Source: Ligustrum vulgare
Lineage: Eukaryota > Streptophyta > Magnoliopsida > Lamiales > Oleaceae
NCBI GenBank assembly: GCA_963555705.1
Contig: OY743189.1
Coordinates: 2,373,501 to 2,437,500 of the forward strand
Direction: 5' to 3'
DNA: 64,000 nt
The stretch's first letter is position 1. Every line of letters begins with the position of its first letter. The notes below the pieces were generated by a model. The model saw only the letters and a program-made list of their open reading frames with translations. It was not told the DNA's origin and searched no databases. Positions 46,890 through 58,087 of this stretch are shown here, piece by piece. A program made the translations under genes and the position numbers.

Positions 46890-47762
46890 TTAGCTCCCGT
46901 TCTCTTTGCTATTTTGAGGTCGTTTTCTGTTTTTATTTTCGAAAACGCTAAAAACGCGTTCTCTTTACCATTTTCGAAAACGCATTTTGGAAAACAAAAA
47001 AAAATTGTACACAAAACGGAAAACGCCCGAAACATCGTTTTGGGCGTTTTGTGTGTATTTCGACAAAAAATGTCCAAAACGCGGAAAACGCGTTCTGGGA
47101 ATTTTTTTATTTTTTTATTTATTTTATTTATAGAATTATCTTAACTTAGAACTAAGCTTAATATAAAGTTTTTATTTTTTTATTATTTTTTTTAGAATTA
47201 TCCTAACTTGGAACTAAGCCTAAATAAAGAATTTTTTTTTTTTTTTTTAGAATTATCCTAACTTGGAACTTAGTTTAAATAAAGTTTTATTCAATTCAAT
47301 ATCAACATTACAAAAAAAAATTAAATGAGAATTCTTGTTGTTATATTTCAAAAAATGTAATGATAAATGGACTCTGGTGGTTTTGAAAGAACTTGCATTT
47401 TCTGGATTTTAATAGAAGTAGAACTTTCTCAAGTCCCGAACCTGACCAAACTGTGTTAATATAGACTCTTAATGCTCACATTAGTGTGTTGCATGTAACC
47501 ATATTTTTAGTGTATTGTGAAAGCAAATTTGAGTTGGAGTTAATAGTATTCTGCAAGCAAATTAATTAAAAATAGTTTAAATAGTGTTCTGCAAAATTTC
47601 AAACAGAACGTGTTTTCCAGCTTTTCATTTTCAAAAACAGTTTTCAGAAATGACAAACCAAACGCGTTTTCAGCAAATTTGAAAACAAAAATGAAAACAC
47701 AAAATACAAAACATTTTCGAAAATGAAAATACAAAATAAAATACAAACAGAACGCCACCTTA
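46890..47762. mobile_element. Tourist-like MITE, copy 2, TSD TTA
   Basis: The element spans 46893-47759. It starts GCTCCCGTTCTCTTTG, and its complement end reads GGTGGCGTTCTGTTTG. TTA flanks both sides (46890-46892, 47760-47762). TTA duplication and terminal match fit PIF/Harbinger-derived MITEs. The arms are rich in TTTTCGAAAACG. Non-coding. Confidence 0.65.
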
Positions 47763-47821
47763 ATCATACATTTTCCCTTTTTTATTTTTAATCGTACGTT
47801 TTATTACCTAAAAAAACATGT

Positions 47822-47855
47822 AAATCAATTTATATATATATATATATATATTTTT
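47822..47855. promoter_or_regulatory. TA-rich stretch upstream of the protease gene
   Basis: A TATATATA run at about 47830-47850 is the only obvious TATA-like sequence upstream of the protease reading frame. Its distance to the preferred ATG (about 300 bases) allows a long 5' leader. Confidence 0.3.
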
Positions 47856-48140
47856 TTTGAGGAAAATTTATAAACATTTGACTTTTACCGAGTCGTCAGT
47901 TTTGAATATAAATGTATTCAGCATTCGTCTGTGAAACCGCGTGGAGGCGTAGCGTTGGTACTTGGACATCTGAAAAGATGTAGACTACAAGTCTATTCAA
48001 ACATCCCCAAATCCCTTACTCGCACACACGCCAATGACCTAATTACCCATAAGGCTACAGAAAATTTCATTAAAATCTTCATCAAAGCCATTCTTCTTAT
48101 TCTTTGTTTTTTTTTTTTCTTTTTTGTTAAGGATTCATTC

Positions 48141-49709
48141 ATGGTGTCAAAGATTTTTCTTTTTTGGGGATTGTTTTTCTGTGATTTTTTAGCCACTGAA
48201 GCTGTTAAGAGTTTGAATTTCAATGGTACAGGCATAGAGTTTCCTGATCATTCGAGCTTCAATGCAGATTCTTCCTCATTAGATTCAGATTGTAGCTTCC
48301 GGGAATCGAAGGAAAGAAGCACCCAATTGAATTTAACGCCGGAAAATGGATATTTACCGGCGCCGGGAGTAAAGCTTCATCTGAAGCACAGGTCAGATGG
48401 AAAAGAAATAGAGGCCAAAGATAGTATAACGGAGTCTAGAGCAAAAGATTTGACTCGAATTCAAACATTGCATAAGAGAGCTATTGAGAAAAAGAACCAG
48501 AACAGCATTTCAAGACTAAAGAAAGATGGTGGTCAACACTTCTCTTCGCCGTTCTCCGGCCAGCTGATGGCCACCCTTGAATCAGGAGTGAGTCTTGGTT
48601 CCGGAGAGTACTTCATCGATGTCTTTGTGGGTACACCTCCTAAACATTTCTCTTTAATTCTCGATACTGGTAGCGATCTTAATTGGATTCAATGTGTTCC
48701 TTGTCACGATTGTTTTGAACAAACTGGCCCTTATTACGACCCGAATGTCTCGATTTCGTTTAGAAATATAAGCTGTCGCGATCCACGGTGCCATCTAGTT
48801 TCGTCGCCTGATCCTCCTGAGCACTGCAAGTCTGAAAATCAGACTTGTCCTTATTATTATTGGTATGGAGATAGTTCTAACACCACTGGTGATTTCGCAC
48901 TCGAAACATTCACGGTTAATCTCACGACCCCAAATGGGAAAACTGAGTTTAGGAGAGTCGAAAATGTGATGTTTGGATGTGGTCATTGGAATAGAGGTCT
49001 ATTTCATGGTGCTGCTGGATTGTTGGGGCTTGGAAGGGGGCCACTTTCGTTTTCGTCGCAGCTTCAATCTTTATACGGCCACTCGTTCTCGTATTGTCTT
49101 GTGGATCGGAATAGTAACGCGAGCGTTAGTAGCAAGTTGATTTTTGGCGAGGATAAAGAGCTTTTGAGGCATCCGGAATTGAATTTCACTTCATTCGTTG
49201 CCGGAAAAGAAAATCCGGTGGATACGTTCTACTACGTAGGGATTAAGTCGATTATGATTGGAGGAGAGGTTCTAAATATAGGATCGGAGACGTGGGAGTT
49301 GTCACCGGAAGGTGGAGGAGGTTGTATAATTGATTCGGGCACTACATTGAGTTACTTTGCGGATCCGGCTTATGAGATCATCAAAGAGGGGTTTGTGAAG
49401 AAGATCAAGGGATATCCGGTCGTAAAGGACTTTCCGATACTGGATCCTTGTTATAATGTTTCTGGAGTGGCGAAGTTGGATATGCCATCGTTCGGGATTG
49501 TGTTTAGTGATGGAGCTGTATGGAATTTCCCATTAGAAAACTATTTTATCAAGCTTGAACCGGAGGAGGTGGTTTGTTTGGCAATTTTGGGGACTGCGCG
49601 CTCGGCTCTATCAATTATTGGCAACTACCAACAGCAGAATTTCCACATATTGTATGACACCAAACAGTCCAGACTAGGATTTGCGCCAACAAAATGTGCT
49701 GACATATAA
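48141..49709 (+). CDS. Nepenthesin-type aspartic protease (A1 family), secreted, intronless
   Basis: The protein has 522 residues from the ATG at 48141. A hydrophobic signal peptide (about residues 1-21, FLFWGLFFCDFLA) is followed by a prosegment. The mature fold has two catalytic motifs: DTGS with Asp175 (LILDTGSDLNWIQC) and DSGT with Asp398 (CIIDSGTTLSYF). The Cys-rich insert after the first motif (VPCHDCFEQ, SCRDPRC, ENQTCPYYYWYGD) is typical of plant nepenthesin-like A1B enzymes. Downstream conserved text includes GLLGLGRGPLSF, FSYCLVDR and SIIGNYQQQNFHILYD. Length and order fit the family. No stops or frameshifts are present. The frame is open 70 codons further upstream to 47931, but that part encodes a poly-Phe stretch from a T-run and lacks family features, so I prefer 48141. 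It likely acts in the apoplast or vacuole. The substrate is unknown. It is the only intact cellular gene here. Confidence 0.92.
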   Translation: MVSKIFLFWGLFFCDFLATEAVKSLNFNGTGIEFPDHSSFNADSSSLDSDCSFRESKERSTQLNLTPENGYLPAPGVKLHLKHRSDGKEIEAKDSITESRAKDLTRIQTLHKRAIEKKNQNSISRLKKDGGQHFSSPFSGQLMATLESGVSLGSGEYFIDVFVGTPPKHFSLILDTGSDLNWIQCVPCHDCFEQTGPYYDPNVSISFRNISCRDPRCHLVSSPDPPEHCKSENQTCPYYYWYGDSSNTTGDFALETFTVNLTTPNGKTEFRRVENVMFGCGHWNRGLFHGAAGLLGLGRGPLSFSSQLQSLYGHSFSYCLVDRNSNASVSSKLIFGEDKELLRHPELNFTSFVAGKENPVDTFYYVGIKSIMIGGEVLNIGSETWELSPEGGGGCIIDSGTTLSYFADPAYEIIKEGFVKKIKGYPVVKDFPILDPCYNVSGVAKLDMPSFGIVFSDGAVWNFPLENYFIKLEPEEVVCLAILGTARSALSIIGNYQQQNFHILYDTKQSRLGFAPTKCADI

Positions 49710-50454
49710 CGTAACTAAACGTAACGTCGTCGTCGTCTCACAACTCTCACTTACTGTATATGTATAGTTTAAAAAAAAACAACAACGTTGTCACTGTTTA
49801 TTCACAAAAGGACTTGTTTTGTTTTAGGCTTGTCCAATTCATATATTCGTTAATACACAGCATGAATATGATCTGTCTTCTTTATGCAAAAAAATAAAAA
49901 CTGCTTGTTTATTTGTAAACAATCTGTGGTTTGAAAGACTCTTTTTAACTTGTTTGATTTGATTCATATTCGTTTTAGTCATAGCTATCTGGTTGTTGAT
50001 AAAACCGTTGAATCACCGGTCATTAGCATTAGCATAATACAATTTGTGGGGCCCATACAAATCGGACGGCCTAGTGAGGGTTGCCAGCTGTTCAATACAA
50101 TCTATCGATTTTTAATTGTTTATAATAACTGGGAATGATCTAAAACTCACAAGTGGGTTTATTATCAAACCCACTTGTGGGCTATAACCCCCAATCCCCT
50201 CCTCCTTATGGGTGGGTGGGCAGTAGGACTCACACACCCATATCCAATACCCACTCGACACTTGTCGAGTGAGCACTAGATTGGCTCTATTATAATAACT
50301 ATGCATTTAGTTATGAGAAGAATAAATAACTGCCAATATTTAAAGATTTTTTCAAACTTGACAAAATTAAAAATGGCTTTCATAAATCAGGTGTCAAATA
50401 AAGTTTATAAATTAAAAAGCTAATTAAATAGATTAGTTAAATATGTTAAGGACA
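49710..50454. other. 3' flank of the protease gene with small hairpins
   Basis: Possible polyadenylation signals lie near 49895 (AATAAAAA). At 50148-50182 a perfect inverted repeat (CACAAGTGGGTTT and its complement around a six-base loop) is followed at about 50253-50272 by CACTCGACACTTGTCGAGTG. They may be ends of a small degraded transposon. Confidence 0.4.
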
Positions 50455-50750
50455 GACTAGCATACAATTTCTAGTCATGATTACATATTAGTCACAAATC
50501 ACAAATTTTATTATCACAAATTACTTGTCGGTCATAAATTATCAAATTAATTGATTACAACTTATTTCACCATCACAATTTATAAAATTAATTGATCATC
50601 ACATATTTCTCGATCACAAATTATCATATTAATTAGTCATGAATTATTTATCGATCACAATTATCAAATAAGTGATCACAACTTATTTTTCAAACAAATG
50701 ATCTAATTAATCTCTCAATTACACAATTAATGGTCATAAATTGTCCATCT
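50455..50750. repeat. Degenerate AT-rich tandem repeat
   Basis: About six diverged units of 45-55 bp are built on ATCACAAATTATCA and ATTAATTGATCAC motifs. Non-coding. Confidence 0.55.
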
Positions 50751-51099
50751 TCCCACCGCACCACTGTGGCGCACAAAATTTCATTAAATTTTTTTTCCAT
50801 TTAAATATCACATATGTTATTTTATGTAAAATAAGACCTTGTTGTTTCCCTGTAAGTATCAATAATAGTTAAGGAAGGCAGGCATCTGAAAATTGTCGAG
50901 TTAGTCTTTCATAGATTTATGATTTAAAAGTTAAAATGATGTGTATGAATATTTTTATTAATCTAAAACTAAAGATTTCATATATAGTAAAATGAAGCAC
51001 ATAGTTATTCATTAAACTTTTAATATAATATTCTTTATATTGAAAGAGAAATATGGTAAGAAAATTTGAAATAAAGATCGCATGTATCTTATAATAAAT
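50751..51099. other. AT-rich intergenic DNA
   Basis: No feature recognised on either strand. Confidence 0.4.
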
Positions 51100-52553
51100 A
51101 AGATTGATAACGCATTTACTCATTCAGTCTGAATTTAAAGGGCTTAAAATTTGATAATATCTCTCTGCATGCATCGATACATACATGATAGTTATTTGGT
51201 TACCGTTGGTATTCGAAAGTTAGTTAATTAAATAAAATAATATACAAGTATCGATACATAAAAGCATAACTTTTCATAAACACACTTAATTTACATTATG
51301 TTTATTCTACGGCCGTGGACAAGGTTTTTACATCCTTCAAAAATAAAATCCAGAACTCTAACTGCTTACATATTGATAAAATTAAAAACATCTGTATAAA
51401 CTAACTTAAAAGTATTTATATCATAGTACTCTACTTTCATTTTTGTATACTCGTAGCAGGACAAGGTTGGATGGTCTGGAGGGTAGCTCCATATATCTAT
51501 CTCCGTAATATACATTTGTATCAATCCATCTTTTGACGCTTTCCACCCTTGAGAAACGGATTTGAAATAGGCTCGATCAAGCATCTGAAATAATTTAAAA
51601 CATGAAAAATATGAATTCAAATGTATTCAGCAAGTAACATTCTTTTCATTTTTTTAAAAATATCAGTTTCAAGAGAACCCGTATTACAAAACATGTGTTA
51701 TCTCGCGCGCGCAAGAATTCAAGCAGGAAAGAACTTCCCTAGTTCAAGTAATATGTCAAGTGTCATAAGGCGTAGTATCAAGTGGGATAACATAATGAAT
51801 GTAATAATGCAAGAAATACTTTGAAAAGCCAAACACAAGTTAAAATATCAAGAAATTTTACATGAATTAGCATTTAAGACTATTTTCAAAATTTCAGCAT
51901 TACTTACCTTGTTTAGAACCTGAAAACAAAGAAAGAATAAAAAATCAAACTTATATTATTCTGAAATTTAATGAAAGTATCAATACATGTTCAGATCCTG
52001 GTTCTTCATGTATCGATACTTGCGTTATGATCTCAACAGAATTCTTTCTTTGTTGATTTAAAACTCTTACAGAACTTTCTCAGCATCATGAATATGATTC
52101 TAACAGAATTTTTACAAAACTATGATTCATAGAATTTAAAGACTACCTTTGGAGATTTTTAGGATTTAAAACAAAAGTGAAACCAAATTTTCTCTCTCTC
52201 ACGTTTATAACTTGATTCTAAGTAATTTCTCTGTATTTGTTTAAAGCTCACGATACTCCTATTTATAGCTTAAAAATCTGAACTTCTCTTTGATTAAAAA
52301 TTGAATTTCTAGGTCATGTTTCCCTAAACTAGCATAGTGGATTCATCTAAGGTACAAGCAAGTGCTGGGAAGCTGCGTGGCGACATCCTCTACATGTATA
52401 ACAGGTGGCTGGATCTGTTAAGTCCAGCAACACAACTCAGCCACAAGTAAACCCTACCTAGTATCCATACATGTTATTCATGTATCGATACATGGATAAA
52501 TTTTTTTCAGATTTTTAATTTCTTAAAATTGGGAAAAATGGTGAATCGTTACA
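51100..52553 (-). repeat. Gypsy LTR (minus strand, far end uncertain)
   Basis: On the minus strand the LTR begins TGTAACGATTCACC at 52553, right after the pol tail and a purine tract. It contains a TATA box GCTATAAATAGG (about 52260-52271) and repeated CATGTATCGATAC motifs (52480s, 52010s, 51240s, 51170s). I did not find a matching end, so the left limit is approximate. No target duplication could be checked. Confidence 0.5.
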
Positions 52554-52870
52554 ATCTTCCCCTCTTAAAAGAATTTCGTCCTCGAAATTACCTAAGAAGA
52601 GTTCCGGATATTTTTGCTTCATCTCTCTCTCTCAGGTCTCTTCTTCAATTGCTGCACTTTTCCATAAAACTCATACTAATGGTACGGTCTTGTTTCGAAG
52701 TTGTTTAACTTCTCTCATTATAATCCTAAGGGGTATCTCTTCAAGAGTTAAATCCGATTGTACATCATTTGGAACATCTTTTAGAATGTGAGATGGATCG
52801 GGAATGTATTTTCGAAGAGTTGAAATATAAAAGACGTAAAACATCCTTTGTAATTTAAAAGTTGTTTTCC
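52554..52870 (-). pseudogene. Chromovirus pol tail (chromodomain end) fragment
   Basis: The minus strand encodes VFYISTLRKYIPDPSHIL, then SDLTLEEIPLRI and LRNKTVPLV. After frame changes it ends in a FEDEI-like TTCGAGGACGAAATTC and the purine run AAGAGGGGAAGA before the LTR. This is the extreme C-terminus of gypsy integrase/chromodomain polyproteins. Upstream pol is missing. Confidence 0.75.
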
Positions 52871-53352
52871 ATTCGTCCTTTATATTTTGACATTGTTCAT
52901 GAAGTGATGAACAGAAAATAATGTTGAAATTACAGTAATTATTTACACATGTTTTAAAGTTAAAAGAAATAAAAATAAAATCATAAAGAGTATAGTTGGC
53001 CAAGAAGGTTTTTAACAATTAATTTTGAGGTGTACTAGTTTTTAACAATAATTTTTGTAGTGCCTTCATAAGAGAGGCCTTATGTGACAGCCATGTGACA
53101 TCGAACCTAGGTCCGTACTGCACATCATCTTACCAAGGATATTTTCGTAGTCGAGGTGATAAATGGCCGAACCCTCATGGGGTGAGGCCGAGGCACTACA
53201 GCATCAATCCGAGGCTAATTGACTCAACACAAGCATGGCATGCTCCCAAGAAGAAATGTGCTAAATCTACTGAGTGATTAATGAGACGTCTTGCAGCATC
53301 CATTATGTCAAATCAACCTGGTAGTCTACCTCTTTATTTACTAATATTTAGC
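52871..53352. other. Unassigned sequence
   Basis: 53095-53280 is open for 60 codons with no recognisable family. I see no splice or promoter support. It is probably retroelement debris. Confidence 0.35.
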
Positions 53353-53803
53353 GATACGAAATATTCTCGCAAGTGTACGGATCGTGAGAAGTAATAAAAT
53401 TGATCTAAGAGTCCGGATTTATCGTCCCACAAGGACTGCTATTAATTACCGAAGTATGTTAGTTCTAAATCCTATTTGAACGGACAAAATAGTTTAAGAT
53501 TTTAAACTAAGAGCTAAAGAATTATACTAAAGTAATAAAATTGCGAAATTGTTTTGTTTTTAAAAAACGATTGTAAAATAGTTGGTATTCACTATTTCAC
53601 TAACTAATTAAATTAACTCAAATTCGATGTCTATTTCCTAAATATGTACTCAGTTGAATTCACGTTTGCATATGAAATTCCTCTCTCGAATTTAAATCAA
53701 CTATATATCTCTACAGCGGGTCAGAATTATTCCTTAACTAAGTGCATGAAACACGAGAATTCTCATAACGATTACAATAATAACAAGAGTATATCTCTAT
53801 CTG
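53353..53803 (-). repeat. LTR fragment related to the LARD-like element
   Basis: It shares CGCAAGTGTACGG, AGTAATAAA and the following layout (a TCGTCCCACAAGGACTG-like block) with the LTR starts at 34919 and 40225, but is clearly diverged. It is cut at its right by the next LTR fragment. Confidence 0.45.
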
Positions 53804-54280
53804 AAGCGACCCGAATATGAAAACGCAAATTTTATAACCTAAGTTGTGTCGCTACGACATTCCCGTCAAATTTTAGAATTTATTTTACGTCCGTCGAGTT
53901 GTCTAGCATACCATTTAATATAAGAATTCAAAACAATTTTTAATCTTTAAATTCAATTATTTTTATCGGGTCCAGTTTTACACCCAACATCTATTTTAAA
54001 TTATCTTTAGTCTAATACTCCTTAAGCCCAAGTTTTAGTCCATGATTAGCCCAAGGTATAGTCCACTTTTGGTCCAACTATACCCAAATTCTGAGTTTTA
54101 ATCCAAACGTCATAGGGCTCTACAGTAACACAACCAGAGCATTCTCTCCACCTTCAAGCTTTCACTTTCAACCAGTTCCACCTCCAAATTCTCTCTCTTG
54201 GCAGAAGACAATTTAACAAGAATTCTAAGCATTTCAACTAGGTAAATCCCTCAACTTTCAAACAATTATTTTTCTTTAAG
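53804..54280 (+). repeat. Gypsy LTR fragment
   Basis: It starts TGAAGCGACCCGAA and has GTGTCGCTACGAC at the same offset as the LTRs at 6849 and 29662. It is truncated at about 54280 by the PIF/Harbinger element. Confidence 0.55.
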
Positions 54281-54321
54281 GTCATCTCCGATGCAGCGGA
54301 AAAATAGAGGTTGTCCAATGC

Positions 54322-54350
54322 AGCACCATTTTGCTCGGCAAAATGGTGCT
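54322..54350. repeat. Perfect 13-bp hairpin in the Harbinger left end
   Basis: AGCACCATTTTGC, a three-base TCG loop, then GCAAAATGGTGCT. It lies about 40 bases inside the putative terminus, in a position where Harbinger-derived MITEs often have secondary structure. Confidence 0.8.
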
Positions 54351-54777
54351 GTTGAACAGTGCAGCGCCAGAGCATACCGCTGGTGTGGTATCTGATTTTC
54401 TACTTTTTTTTTTTTTTGGTTCCTTAACTTTAATTTATGTATTTTTGTCCCTATTTCATTTTTTCTCCATTTTGGTCCCTACACTCTTATTTAGTTTGAT
54501 TAAAAAAAGGTGATGTATATTTGAGATTGTCCATTAATTTCCCTAGTTCAATAAATTGTAGTGTTTTATTTTTTTATTCAAAGGTATTTAACGTTTATAT
54601 TTTTAATATAGTGACAAATAGAAAACTTTGACAATAAAATATAACACATTAAAATATAATAAACGGATGCGACTACAAAGATGACGAAAATTTTGAAATA
54701 ACTGGACAAAACTAAATTTAAATTAGACCACGTAACAAACAATAAAATAAGCATTTAACGACACGCGATAGTTGTTT

Positions 54778-55777
54778 TCAATAATCAGGAAAATTTGCTC
54801 CGGAGCCACCTAGATCATCGAACAGTGGACTGAACGAGCTTGAGTCAGATTGAATGACATTCATTTGTTCTTAGGTCCTTTTTCGAATGATCCGTTGTTG
54901 TTCATCCCTTATGAATTCACGCGTCATCAGATCTGATATTGAATCCAAGTTTGTCAATAAAATCTTGTTATCCTCCTTATACATCTGCAACTGATAAAAG
55001 AATTTGCCTGTCAACCCCTCCCTTCCCTATCAACTCCGTGAGTTCTTTGTTTTCAGCCTTGATCTTATCCAATTCTTTTCTGGTCTCATCTTCAATTTTT
55101 TTTTTTTTGGCCTTTTTAACACCCATTGGCCGTTCAGAAGAAGTACCCCCAACAGCAACGTCCTCCATGTTCAGAGAAAATGATGAAATTCCAGGAGAGG
55201 TGGGAGACCCAGCAAGTGGGTAGTCTATTTCAAAAGATCCAAATGCATTTTGGGAGGTTTGAAATTCATGGCGTGACACATTCGGCGTCGGGCAAAATTT
55301 TTCAATGTCCTTCAACATGGGCCACAAACGATCAAATTTGAAAACACCCTTATTAGTGGGGTCTTGTGCATACATCATTTTGGCTTTGTCCATCTGCAAG
55401 ATTTTTTGTAAGATTGTTTATCAATAAAGTGTGACAGAAAAATAACGATGTATATTACATACGAATGCTTATAATGTCTTGCTCTGATGCCCCACTCGGA
55501 TGCAAATTTTCAACTTGACACAAACAACCTCGCATTTTGAGACAGCCTTGGTAATTTCACCCATACTTGTTGAGATCAACTGTTCTGGACGAGGATTCAT
55601 CTGGGCTGACTTAGTGTTGTTATATGCCTCGGAAACTCTTTGCCACAGCTTTGACCCTTTTTTTCGAATACCAACGATGGGATCCTGGGATATATCCAAG
55701 TAAACATGAGTTAAATGTACATCATCATCAACTGTATAGTTAGCTGATTTTCTGCTATAACTCATGTTTAATTGCAA
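54778..55777 (-). pseudogene. PIF/Harbinger ORF1, Myb/SANT-like and NAM-associated protein
   Basis: The first exon (from about 55765) encodes YTVDDDVHLTHVYLDISQDP, then GSKLWQRVSEAYN and NPRPEQLIST, the trihelix/SANT-like DNA-binding domain typical of plant Harbinger ORF1. A donor near 55460 is followed by an acceptor before 55390. The second exon encodes KMMYAQDPTNKGVFKFDRLW and a Lys-rich helix (KKAKKKKIEDETRKELDKI), like the NAM-associated C-terminal domain. The reading is broken near 54985 (a stop after SVADV) and resumes to a TGA at 54778-54780. ORF1 proteins help the transposase reach DNA and enter the nucleus. A TATA box lies upstream. Confidence 0.75.
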
Positions 55778-55828
55778 AGATTTTTTTGAGTATCCAAATT
55801 ATGATGTACAAGTTCAAAATTGGTTGCC

Positions 55829-55840
55829 ACCATTTATAGG
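55829..55840 (-). promoter_or_regulatory. TATA box of Harbinger ORF1
   Basis: On the minus strand GGCCTATAAATGG lies about 65 bases upstream of the ORF1 start. It is the mirror of the ORF2 TATA box. Confidence 0.55.
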
Positions 55841-55861
55841 CCAAAACACGTGACACGAAAC

Positions 55862-56232
55862 AATATTATTGTCTGCAAAGTTTTAATAAAAGAAAAGAAT
55901 GCAAAGTAAAAGAAGACAATTTTATCTCTGCAAAGTTTGAATAATAGAAAAGGAATCTATGCAAAATTTGAATAATAGAAAAGGAATCTCTGCAAAGTTT
56001 GAATATAGGTGATATAATGCAAAGATTTTTCTCTGCAACATGCAAATAATGCAAAGATTGTCTCTGCAAAGTTAAAATAATGCAAAGATTTTCTCCGCGA
56101 AGTTAAAATAATTTGCAAAGATTTTCTCTGCAAAGTTCAAATCATGCAAAGATTTTTCTCTGTAAAGTTAAAATAATGCAAAGATTTTCTCTATAAAGTT
56201 AAAATAATGCAAAGATTTATCTCTGTAAATCT
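55862..56232. repeat. Tandem array of about 31-bp units between divergent Harbinger genes
   Basis: Ten to eleven units follow the pattern TCTCTGCAAAGTT, AAAATAATGCAAAGATTT. The first three units end in AATAATAGAAAAGGAAT, while later ones end in ATAATGCAAAGATTT. The array lies between the two TATA boxes. Confidence 0.85.
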
Positions 56233-56278
56233 TGAAGAAAGCAAATAAATCTCTGTGAACTAGGTATTCCAAAAACAC

Positions 56279-56290
56279 ACTATAAATAGG
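56279..56290 (+). promoter_or_regulatory. TATA box of Harbinger ORF2
   Basis: ACTATAAATAGG lies about 55 bases before the ATG at 56340, with GGCCAATG directly after it. Confidence 0.6.
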
Positions 56291-56339
56291 CCAATGTAAC
56301 TTATCTAGACTACAACTTTGAATCAAACATTTAAGAGAG

Positions 56340-57679
56340 ATGAATTTCAATGTAGACGTGTCCTCATCTACTATGCCCGGCCCAGATAGTGACGAAGAGT
56401 ACGTTGAACATATGAACAAGATTGATGAGTAAGAGGAGATTGTGCTTCGCATTCGACAAAACAACATCCGTCGCCGAGCCCATCTACTTGAGAACCAAAT
56501 GAATGATGCAACTCGTATAGGTTCAATTGTCGGCCGTGTTGTGATTGAATGCGATCGTGAAGCGGCAGATCAACGATTGTGGAACTATTACTTCTCTGCA
56601 AATCCACAGTTCGATGAAAAATGTTCCGTCGATGCTATCGCATGTCCCAAAATCTATTCATGCTTATACTTCAGGAGGTGCAAAGTCATGACGAGTATTT
56701 CGTGCAAAAACGAGACGGTCTAGGCAGGCTAGGTCTTTCCCCTATCCATAAAATCACGGCAGCAATGCGGATGGTGGCATATGGTATTGCAGCAGACGCC
56801 ATTGACTAGTACGTGAAAATAGGTTAGTCAACAGCAACGGAGAGTTTGCAACAATTCTGTCAAGCAGTTGTAGAGGTATTTTCACCACGATACCTGCAGG
56901 CGCCAAATGCCGAAGACATTGCGAGATCATTGTACATTGGGAAGCAACGTGGCTTTTCAGGTATGTTAGGAAGCCTTGATTGTATGCATTGGAAATGGAA
57001 AAATTATCCAACTGCATGGGCTGGATAATATACAGGACGTAGCGGATCCCCTACAATAATTCTCGAGGCTGTAGCCGACTATGATCTTTGGATATGGCAT
57101 GCTCACTTTGGATTGCCAGGGTCAAACAACGATATAAATGTGTTGGAGTCGTCTCTTTTATTTTCCGACTTGGCAGACGGCATAGCTCCACTAGCAAATT
57201 ATGTCATACAAGAAAAAAAAATACACAATGGGATACTATTTAGCTGATGGAGTTTACCCTAAGTGGTCAACACTTGTACAAACGATCCATGATCCTCAAA
57301 CTCCTAAGAAAAATATTTGGCAATGAGGCAAGAAAGTTGTAGAAAAGTCGTTGAACGCGCATTTGGTGTGCTTCAATCAAGGTTTCAAATTGTCAGTGGA
57401 CCGGCTCGATCTTGGAAAAAAAATGTGTTGCATGACATAATGACAACATGCATTATCATGCATAACATGATAGTGGAGGACGAACGAGTTCTCGGTGCAC
57501 CAATTGGCGCATATGTGGAAGCTCCGAGTCCAACAGTTGAGGTCGCCGTATACGAGAATGAACGCTTTCGAGAGTTTCTTGCTCGACATCAAAAGATTAA
57601 GGACAGTGAATCATACATCGAGCTAAGAAATGCGTTGATTGAGCACTTGTGGGAGGAGTATAGATACTCCCAAAACTAA
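56340..57679 (+). pseudogene. PIF/Harbinger transposase (DDE_4), degenerate
   Basis: It starts MNFNVDVSSSTMPGPDSDEE. A TAA at 56430 interrupts the N-terminus, and a frameshift occurs near 56640. Catalytic blocks are visible: GSLDCMHWKWKNYP (first Asp), GSNNDINVLESS (second Asp) and VVERAFGVLQSRF (Glu). The C-terminus reads WKKNVLHDIMTTCIIMHNMI and ends HLWEEYRYSQN. Stops occur after PTAWAG (57027) and frameshifts near 57220 and 57300. All three acidic residues persist, but the protein cannot be made whole. This is the plant PIF/Pong-like branch. Confidence 0.85.
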
Positions 57680-58087
57680 ATTTCCTATATTATTTCGAGT
57701 TGTGTCATTGCTACATATTTCATATCCCGTGTTTTATATTTTCAAGTATGTTATTCGAAGTTTCAGTTAATAACAAGTTGAATTTCAATTTGTTTATGAT
57801 AAAATTAATTTTTAAGTGTTAAAAAAATTAATTACTAAAAAAATTAATTTTATAAAATATTAATTATTAAAATATAAAAACGTTTTTTCTATTTAATTAC
57901 CGAAATAATTAAATTTAATAAAATTGTATTTTCTTAAAAATAGAAAATATTGAAAATGATGAATAGTGTATATTTGGTGTAAGATTTAATGTTGTTGGAT
58001 TGAAATAAAGAAGCTGGAATGGTGTAACTGTAATTCAAATTTAGTGTAAAAGTGAGAATTTAATATAAAATTTAGGAGAGTTTATTC

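Larger units (their letters stand above)
54281..58080. mobile_element. PIF/Harbinger element with two divergent genes
   Basis: ORF1 (Myb/SANT-like, minus, 54778-55777) and ORF2 (DDE transposase, plus, 56340-57679) diverge from a repeat-rich promoter region. The left end GGTCATCTCCGATGC after TTAA is like Tourist/Harbinger termini. I did not find its complement on the right, so the right limit near 58080 is uncertain. Both genes have defects. Confidence 0.7.

Noticed and set aside
51366..51620. 84-codon minus-strand frame
   Set aside because: Falls in the presumed gypsy LTR. I recognise no domain, and the boundaries of the LTR there are uncertain.
55862..56232. CRISPR-like repeat array
   Set aside because: Units are tandem with no unique spacers, in plant DNA between two transposon genes.
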